Below, one piece after another: positions 15,622 through 24,301 of a DNA stretch of 38,963 nucleotides; the stretch's first letter is position 1, and every line of letters begins with the position of its first letter. The notes below the pieces were generated by a model. The model was not told where the DNA came from. It saw only the letters and a program-made list of their open reading frames with translations, and made no database searches. A program made the translations under genes and the position numbers. Source of the DNA: Prevotella sp. (GTDB lineage Bacteria; Bacteroidota; Bacteroidia; Bacteroidales; Bacteroidaceae); NCBI GenBank assembly GCA_017847725.1, contig JAGAXW010000022.1, positions 1 to 38,963 on the forward strand. Reading direction: 5' to 3'.

Positions 15622-16050
15622 ATGAATAAAGAGTATAAATACACCATCAACGGCAACAAATACGAAGTGGCCATTGGTGAAATCATAGAGAATGAGGTGA
15701 CCGTCACCGTCAACGGTGAGGAATACAAGGTAGAGATGGAGCCCGAGCCAGTAGAGGAGAAGAAGGTGGTGGTACGCCCCGTCGCACAGCCCAGCGCAGC
15801 CAGCGAGCCTGCCGAGGGCGGTGCCAGGGTGAACACCAACAACGCCGTGAAGGCTCCCCTGCCCGGCGTCATCACGTCGGTCAACGTCAGCGTGGGCGAC
15901 GAGGTGAAGGTCGGCGACACGCTGCTCGTGCTGGAGGCCATGAAGATGGCCAACAACATCGAGGCCGAGAAGGACGGCAAGGTGACTGCCATCTGCGTAC
16001 AGCCCGGACAGAGCGTCATGGAAGACGACGCCCTGGTGGTCATCGAGTAA
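15622..16050 (+). CDS. mmdC: Biotin carboxyl carrier subunit of methylmalonyl-CoA decarboxylase
   Basis: The protein is 142 residues. An N-terminal beta-rich region (1-40) and a Pro/Ala/Glu-rich flexible linker (about 40-75) lead into a biotinyl domain (75-142). The biotinylation motif is EAMKM at 105-109, with Lys108 the modified residue, preceded by the conserved APLPGV at 78-83. It carries CO2 on biotin between the carboxyltransferase and its partner. It is the last gene of the mce operon and is followed at once by a strong terminator. Bacteroidetes operons often continue with a sodium-pumping beta subunit (oadB/mmdB), but none follows here. Confidence 0.93.
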   Translation: MNKEYKYTINGNKYEVAIGEIIENEVTVTVNGEEYKVEMEPEPVEEKKVVVRPVAQPSAASEPAEGGARVNTNNAVKAPLPGVITSVNVSVGDEVKVGDTLLVLEAMKMANNIEAEKDGKVTAICVQPGQSVMEDDALVVIE

Positions 16051-16071
16051 GATATGACCGGTATAGACGAA

Positions 16072-16105
16072 GAAGCCGCTCGACAGTCGAGCGGCTTCTT
16101 TGTTT
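16072..16105 (+). terminator. Rho-independent terminator of the mce-mmdA-mmdC operon
   Basis: A perfect 12-bp GC-rich stem (16072-16083 with 16087-16098), a 3-base loop and the tract TTTGTTT. It sits between convergent mmdC and panD, and its U-tract overlaps the panD stop codon. Confidence 0.92.
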
Positions 16106-16448
16106 AGAGCTTGTTGCCTGCCTGCGGAAAGACGACGGAAGGCTTGAAATGCTTGGCCTCCTCAAAGTCCATCAAGGCATAGGAGATGATGATGACGACA
16201 TCGCCCACCTGCACCTTGCGTGCGGCAGCACCGTTCAGGCAGATGCAGCCCGAGCCGCGCTCACCTTTTATAATATAGGTCTCAAAGCGCTCCCCATTGT
16301 TGTTGTCGAGCACCTGCACCTTCTCACCGGCTATCATGTTGGCAGCGTCCATCAGGTCCTCGTCGATCGTGATGCTACCCATATAGTGGAGGTTAGCCTC
16401 CGTGACGGTGGCGCAGTGGAGCTTCGACTTCATTACCTCTATCATCAT
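16104..16448 (-). CDS. panD: Aspartate 1-decarboxylase
   Basis: The 114-residue pyruvoyl-dependent enzyme has the self-processing site MGSITID, with cleavage expected between Gly24 and Ser25 to form the pyruvoyl cofactor. This numbering matches the E. coli enzyme. Other family features are [11 protein letters not shown] near the start, [17 protein letters not shown] and [10 protein letters not shown]. It makes beta-alanine from aspartate for pantothenate and CoA. The ATG at 16448 overlaps the panC stop in a four-base ATGA, implying translational coupling. A second ATG one codon later is also possible. The C-terminal tail ends inside the convergent terminator U-tract. Confidence 0.96.
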   Translation of the reverse strand: MMIEVMKSKLHCATVTEANLHYMGSITIDEDLMDAANMIAGEKVQVLDNNNGERFETYIIKGERGSGCICLNGAAARKVQVGDVVIIISYALMDFEEAKHFKPSVVFPQAGNKL

Positions 16449-17299
16449 GACTCCTTGTATTTAATATGGTCAATCAGGCGAATAGGCGTATGGCCGCAAT
16501 AGACGGTGATGCAGCCTACGACGTAGGGACTGTCGTCCCAGCTGGCGACGTCCTGCAGCGTATTGCCGTCGACGATGGAGAAATACTCGACGTCGAGCCC
16601 CTCGACGGCATTGATGTCGGCCACCACCTTGTCGTGCGTCTCTGCCACGGTATGCTCCTTGGCATAGGCGAGGCTGTCCTTCAGGGCCTTGTAGATGGCG
16701 GGGGCGATGGCGCGCTCCTCCTTGGTGAGCAGCGTGTTGCGGCTGGAGCGGGCCAGCCCGTCGGCATCGCGCACGATGGCACACTCGACTATCTGGACGC
16801 GGATGCCCAGATGGCGGACCATCGCCTTGATGACGGCTATCTGCTGCCAGTCCTTCTCGCCAAAATAGGCACGCGTGGGCTTCACGATGTAGAACAGGCG
16901 GCTCACCACCTGACAGACACCGTTGAAGTGGCCTGGGCGATGGGCGCCCTCCATGACGGTCGACACGGGGGGATACTCAAAGTGGCGCGTATCGGGCGTG
17001 GGATACATCTCCTCTACGCTCGGAGCCAGCACGTAGTCGGCCCCGCACTCCGTCAGCAGCTCGCAGTCGGCCTCGAGGGTGCGCGGATAATTCTTCAGGT
17101 CGTTTTTATCATTAAACTGAGTGGGATTGACGAACACTGATACTACCGTAACAGCGTTTTCCTTGACACTGCGACGCACCAGCGAGGCGTGTCCCTCGTG
17201 CAGTGCTCCCATGGTTGGTACAAGACCGATTTCCTTTCCTTGCTTGCGGTCCTCAAACAACTGATTCTGGAGGTCCACAATCCGATTGAATACTTTCAT
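16445..17299 (-). CDS. panC: Pantoate--beta-alanine ligase (pantothenate synthetase)
   Basis: This 284-residue HIGH-family nucleotidyltransferase-like ligase has [10 protein letters not shown] (28-37), FVNPTQF, and the [14 protein letters not shown] and YFGEKDWQQ blocks that bind pantoate and [12 protein letters not shown] serves as the KMSKS-like loop. It joins pantoate and beta-alanine using ATP to give pantothenate. The beta-alanine comes from PanD, encoded next in the same operon. panB is not adjacent. The ATG at 17299 is the only good start. No clean TAnnTTTG box was found in the 170-base region shared with the divergent GT5 gene. TTATTTTG near 17330 (minus strand) is the closest match. 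Confidence 0.96.
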   Translation of the reverse strand: MKVFNRIVDLQNQLFEDRKQGKEIGLVPTMGALHEGHASLVRRSVKENAVTVVSVFVNPTQFNDKNDLKNYPRTLEADCELLTECGADYVLAPSVEEMYPTPDTRHFEYPPVSTVMEGAHRPGHFNGVCQVVSRLFYIVKPTRAYFGEKDWQQIAVIKAMVRHLGIRVQIVECAIVRDADGLARSSRNTLLTKEERAIAPAIYKALKDSLAYAKEHTVAETHDKVVADINAVEGLDVEYFSIVDGNTLQDVASWDDSPYVVGCITVYCGHTPIRLIDHIKYKES

Positions 17300-17442
17300 T
17301 CTCTTACGTTTGTATGCAAAATCGGGTGCAAAATAACAACATTTTTACCAAATAAGGAAAAAATATCGTAAAAATATGCCAAAATAGAGGCTAAAAAATC
17401 TAAAATAAGCATGTTTCTCTGTTTTTTGTGAATTATTTTTCG

Positions 17443-17450
17443 TAACTTTG
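17443..17450 (+). promoter_or_regulatory. -7 box TAACTTTG for the GT5-domain gene
   Basis: A consensus box 21 bases before the ATG at 17472. Upstream is AT-rich sequence with poly-T runs and no clean -33 element. Confidence 0.6.
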
Positions 17451-17471
17451 CATGGAATTAAAACGTCTGAT

Positions 17472-18269
17472 ATGCCAAAGAAGATACTGTTCATCAATCA
17501 GGAGATAACACCCTACGTACCCGACAGCGAACTCTCACTGATGGGTAAGGCACTGCCGCAGGCCATGCAGGAAACCGGTCACGAGATCCGCACCTTCATG
17601 CCCAAATGGGGCACCATCAACGAGCGCCGCGGCCAGCTACACGAGGTCATCAGGCTCTCCGGCATGAACCTCATTATTGACGACACCGACCACCCACTCA
17701 TCATCAAGGTAGCCTCCATCGCACAGACGCGCATACAGGTGTACTTCATCGACAACGAGGACTACTTCTCCAAGCGGCAGATGACCACCAACGAGAAGGG
17801 CGAAGACTATCCCGACAACGGAGAGCGCGCCATCTTCTTCGCACGCGGCGTATTGGAGACGGTGAAGAAGCTGCGCTGGGTGCCCGACATCATACACGTG
17901 CAGGGATGGATGGGCGCAGTCGTTCCCCTCTACATCAAGACAGCCTATCGCGAAGAGCCGTCGTTCGCCGAGACGAAGGTCGTCACGTCGCTCTTCAGCA
18001 AGAGCATGACCTCCGAGCTGGGCAGCAACTTCAAGCGCTGCGTGGCTTTCCGCGACGCCAAGGCTGACCTGCTCAAGAAATACAACGACAACTTCGACTT
18101 CGAGGAACTCGCCAAGCTGGCCATCGACTACAGCGACGGCATCGTCGCCGGCACCAAGAACGCCAGCAAGACGCTCATGAAGTATGCCAAAGACCAAAAG
18201 ATACCCACGCTGGCCTACCCCGGTGAGGATTTCGCAGAGGCCTACGAGACATTCTATGAGAAGCTGTAG
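17472..18269 (+). CDS. Glycogen/starch synthase GT5 N-terminal domain-only protein
   Basis: The 265-residue protein aligns by eye to the N-terminal catalytic half of GT5 glycogen synthases: the start KKILFINQEITPYVPDSELSLMGKALPQA, then NGERAIFFARGVLETVKKL and PDIIHVQGWMGAVVPLYIK. The usual ADP-glucose-binding C-terminal Rossmann half is absent. The frame ends cleanly after LAYPGEDFAEAYETFYEKL, so it is not an obvious frameshift. Short proteins of this type beside panC and DUF4270 recur in Bacteroidales, as I recall, which suggests a conserved non-canonical role. The Lys-x-Gly-Gly motif of active enzymes appears as SLMGKA. Catalytic glycogen synthesis by this protein alone is doubtful. A DUF4270 lipoprotein gene follows after 64 bases. 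Confidence 0.85.
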   Translation: MPKKILFINQEITPYVPDSELSLMGKALPQAMQETGHEIRTFMPKWGTINERRGQLHEVIRLSGMNLIIDDTDHPLIIKVASIAQTRIQVYFIDNEDYFSKRQMTTNEKGEDYPDNGERAIFFARGVLETVKKLRWVPDIIHVQGWMGAVVPLYIKTAYREEPSFAETKVVTSLFSKSMTSELGSNFKRCVAFRDAKADLLKKYNDNFDFEELAKLAIDYSDGIVAGTKNASKTLMKYAKDQKIPTLAYPGEDFAEAYETFYEKL

Positions 18270-18333
18270 ACATCAAAACATATAGGATATCGCAATATTC
18301 ACATTCCATTCATTCAGACAACAACAACATCTA

Positions 18334-19818
18334 ATGGTGAGAAAAATAATTTTTGCCGGGATTGCAATGCTTGCGCTTGCAATCTCGTCGTGTACTGAAG
18401 ACACCACAACACTGGGCAACTCGCTGACGAGCGAAGTAGATAAGTTTACCATCATCCCCGACACTTTCGACGTCCAGACACGCTCGATAAAAATCGACTC
18501 CGTACTGTCGAGAAGCGAATACAGCTATCTGGGCCGCGTAAAGGACCCGGAGACCAGCTCGTATATCACCAGCGACTACATGACGCAGTTCCACATCCTG
18601 GAGAACGAGGCCTCGGCCATCTTCCCGCCAAAGTCCAGCATCGTCAACCACGACCAGAACAATGAACCCGTGGCCGACTCATGCTTCATCAACGTCATCG
18701 TCAACGCATTCCAGGGCGACTCGCTGACCGCCATGAAGCTGACCCTCTGCGAACTGGACAAGCCCGTCAGCGACAAGGGACTCTACTACACCGACTTCGA
18801 CCCCGAGGCCAAAGGCTATCTGCGACCCTACAAGAACGAGAGCGGCGAACTGACGGGTGCCGTCAGGGTGAACCGCGTCTATTCGCTCACCGACATGACC
18901 CAGAACGACAGCGTGCGCAACCTCCTACGCGACGGCAGCCGCTACATGTACGTATCCATCCCCCTCAACCAGCCATACAAGGACAAGGCTGGCAAGGAAT
19001 ACAACAACTACGGCACCTATCTGCTCCGCACCTACTACGAGCACCCGGAGTATTTCAAGAACGCTACCACCTTCACACGCAACGTATGCCCAGGCTTCTA
19101 TTTTAAGAGCAGCGACGGACTGGGACTGATGCTGGAAGTCACCATGACCCAGCTGGAGCCATATTTCACCTATAACAACAACAGCAAGAAGGTGGTCGAC
19201 TCACGCAGGTTCTACTCTACCGAAGAGGTGCTGCAGACCACGCATATCTCCAACGACAAGTCAAGCATCGAGAAACTCGTCAACCAGACCAACTGCACCT
19301 ATCTGAAGACGCCGGCAGGCATCTGCACAGAGGTCACCCTGCCCATCGAGCAGATCAAGCGCGGACACGAGAACGACACCATCACGTCGGCCAAGATTAC
19401 GTTCAACCGCATGAAGGACTACAGCGTCCTCTCCGAGGGGATGCTGGAAGAGCCCACCAACCTGCTCATGATAGAGCGCGACAGCCTGTACTCCTTCTTT
19501 GAGCACAACAGCCTGCCCGACAATATCAGGTCGTATATTGCCACCTACAACAGTGAGCAGAAGACCTACAGCTTCAACAACATCAACAACCTCATCAACC
19601 GCATGTACAGCCACCAGGGCACCAGCGAGAACTGGAACAAGGCGGTGCTGATACCCGTACAGGTGACTGAGACTATCAACACGACAAACTCCGTCTCGGC
19701 AACTACTATAACCAACGTCTCCAACGAGATGAATATCAACAGCGTACGACTGGTTGGCGGAGAGAATAACGAGCACCAGCCCGTGCGCATCAGCATCATC
19801 TACAACAAGAACAAGTAG
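18334..19818 (+). CDS. DUF4270 family lipoprotein
   Basis: This 494-residue protein has a lipoprotein signal (lipobox AISSC, Cys20) followed by TEDTTTLGNSL, typical of the Bacteroidetes DUF4270 family. The mature part is predominantly beta-strand, with repeated charged and aromatic segments (YSYLGRVKDPETSSY, YVSIPLNQPYKDK). It is presumably exported and anchored to a membrane. Family function is not known to me. It lies downstream of the GT5-domain gene, probably in one transcript, and is followed three bases later by a 43-codon frame. There are no catalytic motifs and the length is normal for the family. Confidence 0.9.
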   Translation: MVRKIIFAGIAMLALAISSCTEDTTTLGNSLTSEVDKFTIIPDTFDVQTRSIKIDSVLSRSEYSYLGRVKDPETSSYITSDYMTQFHILENEASAIFPPKSSIVNHDQNNEPVADSCFINVIVNAFQGDSLTAMKLTLCELDKPVSDKGLYYTDFDPEAKGYLRPYKNESGELTGAVRVNRVYSLTDMTQNDSVRNLLRDGSRYMYVSIPLNQPYKDKAGKEYNNYGTYLLRTYYEHPEYFKNATTFTRNVCPGFYFKSSDGLGLMLEVTMTQLEPYFTYNNNSKKVVDSRRFYSTEEVLQTTHISNDKSSIEKLVNQTNCTYLKTPAGICTEVTLPIEQIKRGHENDTITSAKITFNRMKDYSVLSEGMLEEPTNLLMIERDSLYSFFEHNSLPDNIRSYIATYNSEQKTYSFNNINNLINRMYSHQGTSENWNKAVLIPVQVTETINTTNSVSATTITNVSNEMNINSVRLVGGENNEHQPVRISIIYNKNK

Positions 19819-19821
19819 CCG

Positions 19822-19953
19822 ATGGCAGACAATTTTCTGGAGAAGCACTACGAAGAGTACGAGGCGCGCAAAGCCGCCTACCTCCGCAAGAAAAAACACC
19901 TGCCAAAGACAAAGCCTCATCTTCCGGAACGTCCGGAAGATGAGGCTATGTAG
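19822..19953 (+). CDS. 43-residue basic small protein downstream of the DUF4270 gene
   Basis: The ATG lies three bases after the DUF4270 stop. The protein begins MADNFLEKHYEEYEARK and has a strongly basic stretch LRKKKHLPKTK. It is predicted to be a single charged helix with a disordered tail, with no signal or membrane segment. Similar short proteins beginning with LEKHYE-like sequence occur after DUF4270 genes in Bacteroidales, as far as I recall. This is not verified. The last 14 codons fall within a 16-bp-stem hairpin that serves the convergent uvrD gene, so the C-terminal sequence may be shaped by the terminator rather than by protein function. Confidence 0.6.
   Translation: MADNFLEKHYEEYEARKAAYLRKKKHLPKTKPHLPERPEDEAM
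19913..19947 (-). terminator. Terminator of the UvrD/PcrA helicase gene
   Basis: A perfect 16-bp stem (19913-19928 with 19932-19947) with loop ACG. On the minus strand it is followed by a U-rich tract (TTTGTCTTT). It lies 20 bases beyond the helicase stop and inside the coding end of the convergent 43-residue gene. Confidence 0.85.
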
Positions 19954-19966
19954 AATCGGCCTTTCC

Positions 19967-22303
19967 TCAGCCTACTATCGTATAACGGGCAAACTTCAGC
20001 AGCAACTGCTTGGTGCCGGCATTCTTAAAGGCGACAGTGGCCTTGGCATTCTCGCCACTGCCTTCCACCTTGACGACGGTGCCGATGCCAAAGCGCTGGT
20101 GCTCTATCACGTTGCCTTCCTTCAGCCCGATATCGCCAATGGCCGACTGCGGGAGGGGTGCTTCCTTGCGCAGCGGTACGAGCCGCGGCTTCACATCGGC
20201 AACAAACTGGGTGGCCACGGGACGTGGATTCTGCACCGGGCGCCGATAGGCATCGCTGCCGCTGGAATAGCGGGAAGAGCCCGCTGCGATACCGGGCACT
20301 GAGCCTTCGACACGCAACAGCGACGGGTCGATGTCGCGAATGAAGCGCGACGGCGTGTCGAACTCCATCTTACCATAGCGGAAGCGGTTCTGCGCACAGG
20401 TCAGTATGCAGTGCTTCTCAGCACGCGTGATGGCGACATAGAGCAGGCGGCGCTCCTCTTCCAGTTCGCGTATCGAACCGACACACAGGGGCGACGGGAA
20501 GATATTCTCCTCCAGGCCGACGACGAAAACGGTGGGAAACTCCAGACCCTTGGCGGCATGGATGGTCATCAGCACCACCTTCGACTGCTCGTCGCCGTCG
20601 TCGCTGTCCAGGTCGGTCAGCAGGGCGACTTCCTGCAGGAAGTCGCTCAGCGATGTCTCGTCGATGCGTCCCTCCTCCTTGCGTGTCTCCACAAAGTCCT
20701 GCATACCGCCAAGAAACTCCTCCAGGTTCTCCTGTCGCGACAAGTCTTCCGGATTGTTCGAGCTGTAGATGTCACGGCTGACACCACTCTCCATGATGAC
20801 AGAATGGCCCAGTGCGTAGGCATCCTCCTTATCCATACGGCCCGACCAGCCTTCCACCTGCTGGCAGAAGGCTGCTATCTTTGAGAGCGTGCCCTTATTC
20901 AGCTTCACGTCGAACACCATGGGCTGCGAGAGCACGGTCCACAGGCTCACATGGTGGACATTGGCCGCCTCCACAATCTTGGCAACCGTCGTGTCGCCGA
21001 TGCCGCGTGTGGGATAGTTGATGATGCGGCGCAGCGCCTCCTCGTCGTCGTGGTTGGCCACCAGACGGAAGTAGGCGATGACGTCCTTGATCTCCTTGCG
21101 CTGGTAGAACGACAGACCGCCATAGATGCGATACGGTATGCCCTCCTTGCGCATCTGCTCCTCAAACGAGCGGCTCTGCGCATTGGTGCGGTAGAGGATG
21201 GCAAAGTCGGCATAGTCGGCATGCTCCTGTCGGCGGATGCGCTTGATGTCGTTGCATACGATGATGGCCTCCTCCTTGTCGCTGTAGGCGGGCTTGAGCG
21301 TCAGGCGCTCACCCTCCTCGTTCTCGCTGTACACGTCCTTGTGTATCTGGCGCTCGTTCTTGCGTATCAGGCTGTTGGCCGCCTGGACAATGAGCTGCGT
21401 CGAACGATAGTTCTGCTCCAGTTTGAAGAGACGCGCGCCCTCGTACATCTTCTGAAAGTCCAGGATATTGTCAATGTTGGCACCGCGGAAGCTGTAGATG
21501 CTCTGCGCGTCGTCGCCGACCACACAGACACGCCCCTGCTCACGAGTCAGCAGCAGCACGATTTCCTGCTGCGCATAGTTGGTGTCCTGATACTCATCCA
21601 CAAGGACGTACTGATAGCGAGCGACATATTTCTGGCGGATATCCTCATGCTGCTTGAAGAGCAGGTAGGTCTGCACCAGCAGGTCGTCGAAGTCCATGGC
21701 GTTGGCCTGCCGGCAGCGCTCCACATAGCGGGCATAGATATGGGCCACCTGCGGGCGCTTCTTCTGAGCGTCGTCGGCAGCCCACGAGCTGGTCATATAC
21801 TGCTGGGGCAGCAGCAGGTGGTTCTTGGCCATCGAGATGCGGTCGGCCACGGAGGCCGGCTTGTACACCTTGTCGTCGAGCTGCATCTCCTTGATGATAT
21901 TCTTCACTAAAGATCGCGAGTCCGACTGGTCGTAGATGGTGAAGTTGGCATTGAAGCCAATGGTCGCCGCCTCGGCCCGCAGGATGCGGGAGAAGACAGA
22001 GTGGAACGTACCCATCTGCAGGCGTACCGCCCGCTCATGGCCCACCAGGCGCCCGATGCGCTCCTTCATCTCGCGCGCCGCCTTGTTGGTAAAGGTCAGC
22101 GCCAGGATGTTCCACGGCGCCAGTCCCTGCTCCAGCAGATAGGCTATCTTGTAGGTGAGCACGCGCGTCTTTCCCGAACCGGCACCAGCTATCACCAACT
22201 GCGGACCGTCGCAATAGACTACCGCCTCACGCTGACTGTCGTTCAGCTGACCCAGCAGCTGAACGACAGTTTCTTCTGATAAAATATTGTTCTTATCACC
22301 CAT
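19967..22303 (-). CDS. UvrD/PcrA-family ATP-dependent 3'-5' DNA helicase
   Basis: This 778-residue SF1A helicase has Q-motif LNDSQREAV, Walker A GAGSGKT (40-46), motif Ia ALTFTNKAAREMKER (68-82), Walker B VDEYQD (235-240), GDDAQSIYSFRGA, QNYRS, and the C-terminal motifs MTIHAAKGLEFP and LYVAITRAE. The extreme C-terminus (GNVIEHQRFGIGTVVKVEG) is the Tudor-like RNA-polymerase-interacting module of PcrA/UvrD. It works in nucleotide-excision and mismatch repair and in clearing replication-transcription conflicts. The start at 22303 begins MGDKNNILSEE. No -7 consensus is seen in the 100 bases to the upstream pyruvate kinase stop, so read-through from pyk is possible. Confidence 0.95.
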   Translation of the reverse strand: MGDKNNILSEETVVQLLGQLNDSQREAVVYCDGPQLVIAGAGSGKTRVLTYKIAYLLEQGLAPWNILALTFTNKAAREMKERIGRLVGHERAVRLQMGTFHSVFSRILRAEAATIGFNANFTIYDQSDSRSLVKNIIKEMQLDDKVYKPASVADRISMAKNHLLLPQQYMTSSWAADDAQKKRPQVAHIYARYVERCRQANAMDFDDLLVQTYLLFKQHEDIRQKYVARYQYVLVDEYQDTNYAQQEIVLLLTREQGRVCVVGDDAQSIYSFRGANIDNILDFQKMYEGARLFKLEQNYRSTQLIVQAANSLIRKNERQIHKDVYSENEEGERLTLKPAYSDKEEAIIVCNDIKRIRRQEHADYADFAILYRTNAQSRSFEEQMRKEGIPYRIYGGLSFYQRKEIKDVIAYFRLVANHDDEEALRRIINYPTRGIGDTTVAKIVEAANVHHVSLWTVLSQPMVFDVKLNKGTLSKIAAFCQQVEGWSGRMDKEDAYALGHSVIMESGVSRDIYSSNNPEDLSRQENLEEFLGGMQDFVETRKEEGRIDETSLSDFLQEVALLTDLDSDDGDEQSKVVLMTIHAAKGLEFPTVFVVGLEENIFPSPLCVGSIRELEEERRLLYVAITRAEKHCILTCAQNRFRYGKMEFDTPSRFIRDIDPSLLRVEGSVPGIAAGSSRYSSGSDAYRRPVQNPRPVATQFVADVKPRLVPLRKEAPLPQSAIGDIGLKEGNVIEHQRFGIGTVVKVEGSGENAKATVAFKNAGTKQLLLKFARYTIVG

Positions 22304-22403
22304 TAGGATGTCATGTTATTTATTGTACAATCGTCTTCTCGCCGTTGCGGGTGAAAACACCAAAAGTAAAGCTATAAGCTATGCGCGTATTCCGCTTAAA
22401 ATC

Positions 22404-23840
22404 TTACAGTTTCGGAATATGGAACTGGTAGCTTTGGTCGAAGACTTCCTTGACGGTATTCACCTCCAGGAACTTGGTAGCACCACCGGCGCCGACATTT
22501 CCGCTCAGGTAGGCTATCTTATCGTCGAGCTCCACGTAGCCCTTCTGTCGCAGCATGCGCACTGCCGCCAGGAAGAGGCGTTCTGAACCGATATGCTCTT
22601 TCTGGTAGACGGCAATGACACCATACGACAGGTTGAGCAGTCGCTGCAGCTTGTCATTATAGCAGATGGCAAGCACGGGGTGCGGACCGCGGAAGGCGGC
22701 CAGCGAGCGGGCCGTGGTACCCGTTGTCGAGTCGGTGATGATGCCCTTGACGCCCAACTTCTCCGTGGCCTCTATCGCACTGTGCGCCATAAACTCACGG
22801 ATGTCGCAACCGTCGGACAGCGGTGCGACGAAGCTGTTATGCTGACGGTCGTGCTCAGCCTGCTCGGCGATGGCCGCCATCGTCTGTACAGCCTCTACGG
22901 GATACTTGCCGCTGGCAGTCTCGCCAGAGAGCATCAAGGCGTCGGTGCTCGAGTAGATGGCATTGGCGATGTCGGTCACCTCGGCACGTGTGGGGCGCGG
23001 ATTGCTTATCATGGTGTGGAGCATCTGCGTGGCCACAATGACAGGTTTCTTCTTCTCCACACACTTGCGGATAATCTGTCGCTGGATGCCGGGGATGCGC
23101 TCGATGGGCACCTCGATGCCCAGGTCGCCACGGGCTATCATAATGCCGTAGCTGGCATCGATAATCTCGTCGATATTGTCGACGCCCTCCTGATTCTCTA
23201 TCTTGGAGATAATCTTGATGTCTGAGTTGTAGGCGTCGAGGATAGCCTGCACGGCACGCACGTCGGCTGCCGACCTGACAAAGCTGTGGGCGATGAAGTC
23301 GATATCCTGCTCGATGGCCAGCATGATATTCTTGCGGTCCTTGCTGGTCAGTGCGGGCAGGTCGATGTGCCGACCGGGCACGTTGACACTCTTATGGGCG
23401 CCCAGCACGCCGTCGTTGGTCACTTGTGCCACCACCTGCGGTCCGTTGATGCCGATAATCTGCATGTCGAGTGCTCCGTCGTCGAAGAGCACGTGGTCTC
23501 CCTCCTGCACGTCGGCGGCAAAATTCTCGTACGTCAGGTTGACAATGTCGTGGGTGGAGTCCATCTCGGGACGGCCGAAGAGTTTGACGACGTCGCCCGT
23601 CTTGTATTCGATGGGGGCTGCGCAACCCGTGGTACGCACCTCGGGCCCTTTGGTGTCTATCAGTATACCGATGTGGCTGCTTACCGCGCGCACGTTCCTT
23701 ATAATATTTTTAATACCGTCCTCCGAAGCGTGGGCAGTATTCATACGAACTACGTTCATTCCAGCGTTGAAAAGCTGGCGTATAAACTCGACGTCGCAAC
23801 GACGGTCACTGATGGATGCTACAATTTTAGTCTGTTTCAT
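22404..23840 (-). CDS. pyk: Pyruvate kinase
   Basis: This 478-residue enzyme has the (beta/alpha)8 barrel with TKIVASISDRR at the start and NAGMNVVRMNTAHAS in place of the more usual RxNFSHG. LIDTKGPEVRT follows. Lys216-type chemistry lies at KIISKIENQEG, the metal site at MIARGDLGIEVPIERIP, and the signature at VIVATQMLHTM. A B-domain lid and a C-terminal allosteric domain are present, and the length is normal. It converts phosphoenolpyruvate and ADP to pyruvate and ATP, the last step of glycolysis, competing with PEP carboxykinase for PEP on the route to succinate. The ATG at 23840 follows a TAACTTTG box by 25 bases. It is divergent from the HU-like gene. Confidence 0.96.
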   Translation of the reverse strand: MKQTKIVASISDRRCDVEFIRQLFNAGMNVVRMNTAHASEDGIKNIIRNVRAVSSHIGILIDTKGPEVRTTGCAAPIEYKTGDVVKLFGRPEMDSTHDIVNLTYENFAADVQEGDHVLFDDGALDMQIIGINGPQVVAQVTNDGVLGAHKSVNVPGRHIDLPALTSKDRKNIMLAIEQDIDFIAHSFVRSAADVRAVQAILDAYNSDIKIISKIENQEGVDNIDEIIDASYGIMIARGDLGIEVPIERIPGIQRQIIRKCVEKKKPVIVATQMLHTMISNPRPTRAEVTDIANAIYSSTDALMLSGETASGKYPVEAVQTMAAIAEQAEHDRQHNSFVAPLSDGCDIREFMAHSAIEATEKLGVKGIITDSTTGTTARSLAAFRGPHPVLAICYNDKLQRLLNLSYGVIAVYQKEHIGSERLFLAAVRMLRQKGYVELDDKIAYLSGNVGAGGATKFLEVNTVKEVFDQSYQFHIPKL

Positions 23841-23865
23841 GTTGATTAACGATTCTATTTTGGTG

Positions 23866-23873
23866 CAAAGTTA
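23866..23873 (-). promoter_or_regulatory. -7 box TAACTTTG for pyk
   Basis: A consensus minus-strand box 25 bases before the ATG at 23840. Confidence 0.65.
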
Positions 23874-23935
23874 CAAAAAATAAACTTTTTTAGAAAAAAA
23901 AGCCCATAAAATTTCCTTATCCCACTGAAAAACAG

Positions 23936-23943
23936 TATCTTTG
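23936..23943 (+). promoter_or_regulatory. -7 box TATCTTTG for the HU-family gene
   Basis: A perfect consensus box 35 bases before the ATG at 23979, downstream of an AT-rich region. Confidence 0.7.
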
Positions 23944-23978
23944 CACTCCGAAATCAAAACAATAAACAAAATACAGCA

Positions 23979-24260
23979 ATGACAAAAGCAGATATCATCA
24001 ACAAAATCTCCGAAGATACCGGTCTTCCCAAGAAGGATGTCGGTGCTACGGTAGAGGCCTTTATGGAAGAAATCCGCAACAGCATGGCCGTCCGCAAGGA
24101 GAACGTATACCTACGTGGTTTTGGTACGTTCACCATCAAGCATCGCGCTCAGAAGACAGCCCGCAACATTTCGAAAAACACTACCATGATTATCGACGCT
24201 CACGACATTCCCGCCTTCAAGCCGGCCAAGAGTTTCGTCAGCAAGATGCAAAAGGGTTAG
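23979..24260 (+). CDS. HU/IHF-family DNA-binding protein
   Basis: This 93-residue protein has the HU fold: an N-terminal helical pair (MTKADIINKISEDTGLPKKDV), a GFGTFTIKHRAQKTARN beta-arm signature with the DNA-intercalating region after it, and a C-terminal helix AFKPAKSFVSKM. The HU arm proline is replaced by KNTTMIIDAHDIPAFKP, usual in Bacteroidetes homologues. It bends and compacts DNA as a dimer. The first gene after a good promoter, it is followed 41 bases later by a 29-codon Lys/Arg-rich gene and then the RNase G gene. It could be one candidate protein for periodic DNA sites such as those at 12.9-13.3 kb, but nothing links them directly. Confidence 0.94.
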   Translation: MTKADIINKISEDTGLPKKDVGATVEAFMEEIRNSMAVRKENVYLRGFGTFTIKHRAQKTARNISKNTTMIIDAHDIPAFKPAKSFVSKMQKG

Positions 24261-24301
24261 AAAGCAAACAAAACAATAAACATCAATAAAATTTTAGTAT
24301 T

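Noticed and set aside
17300-17471. Riboswitch or RNA leader between panC and the GT5-domain gene
   Set aside because: The interval is AT-rich with poly-A/T runs and no stable paired structure that I can see.
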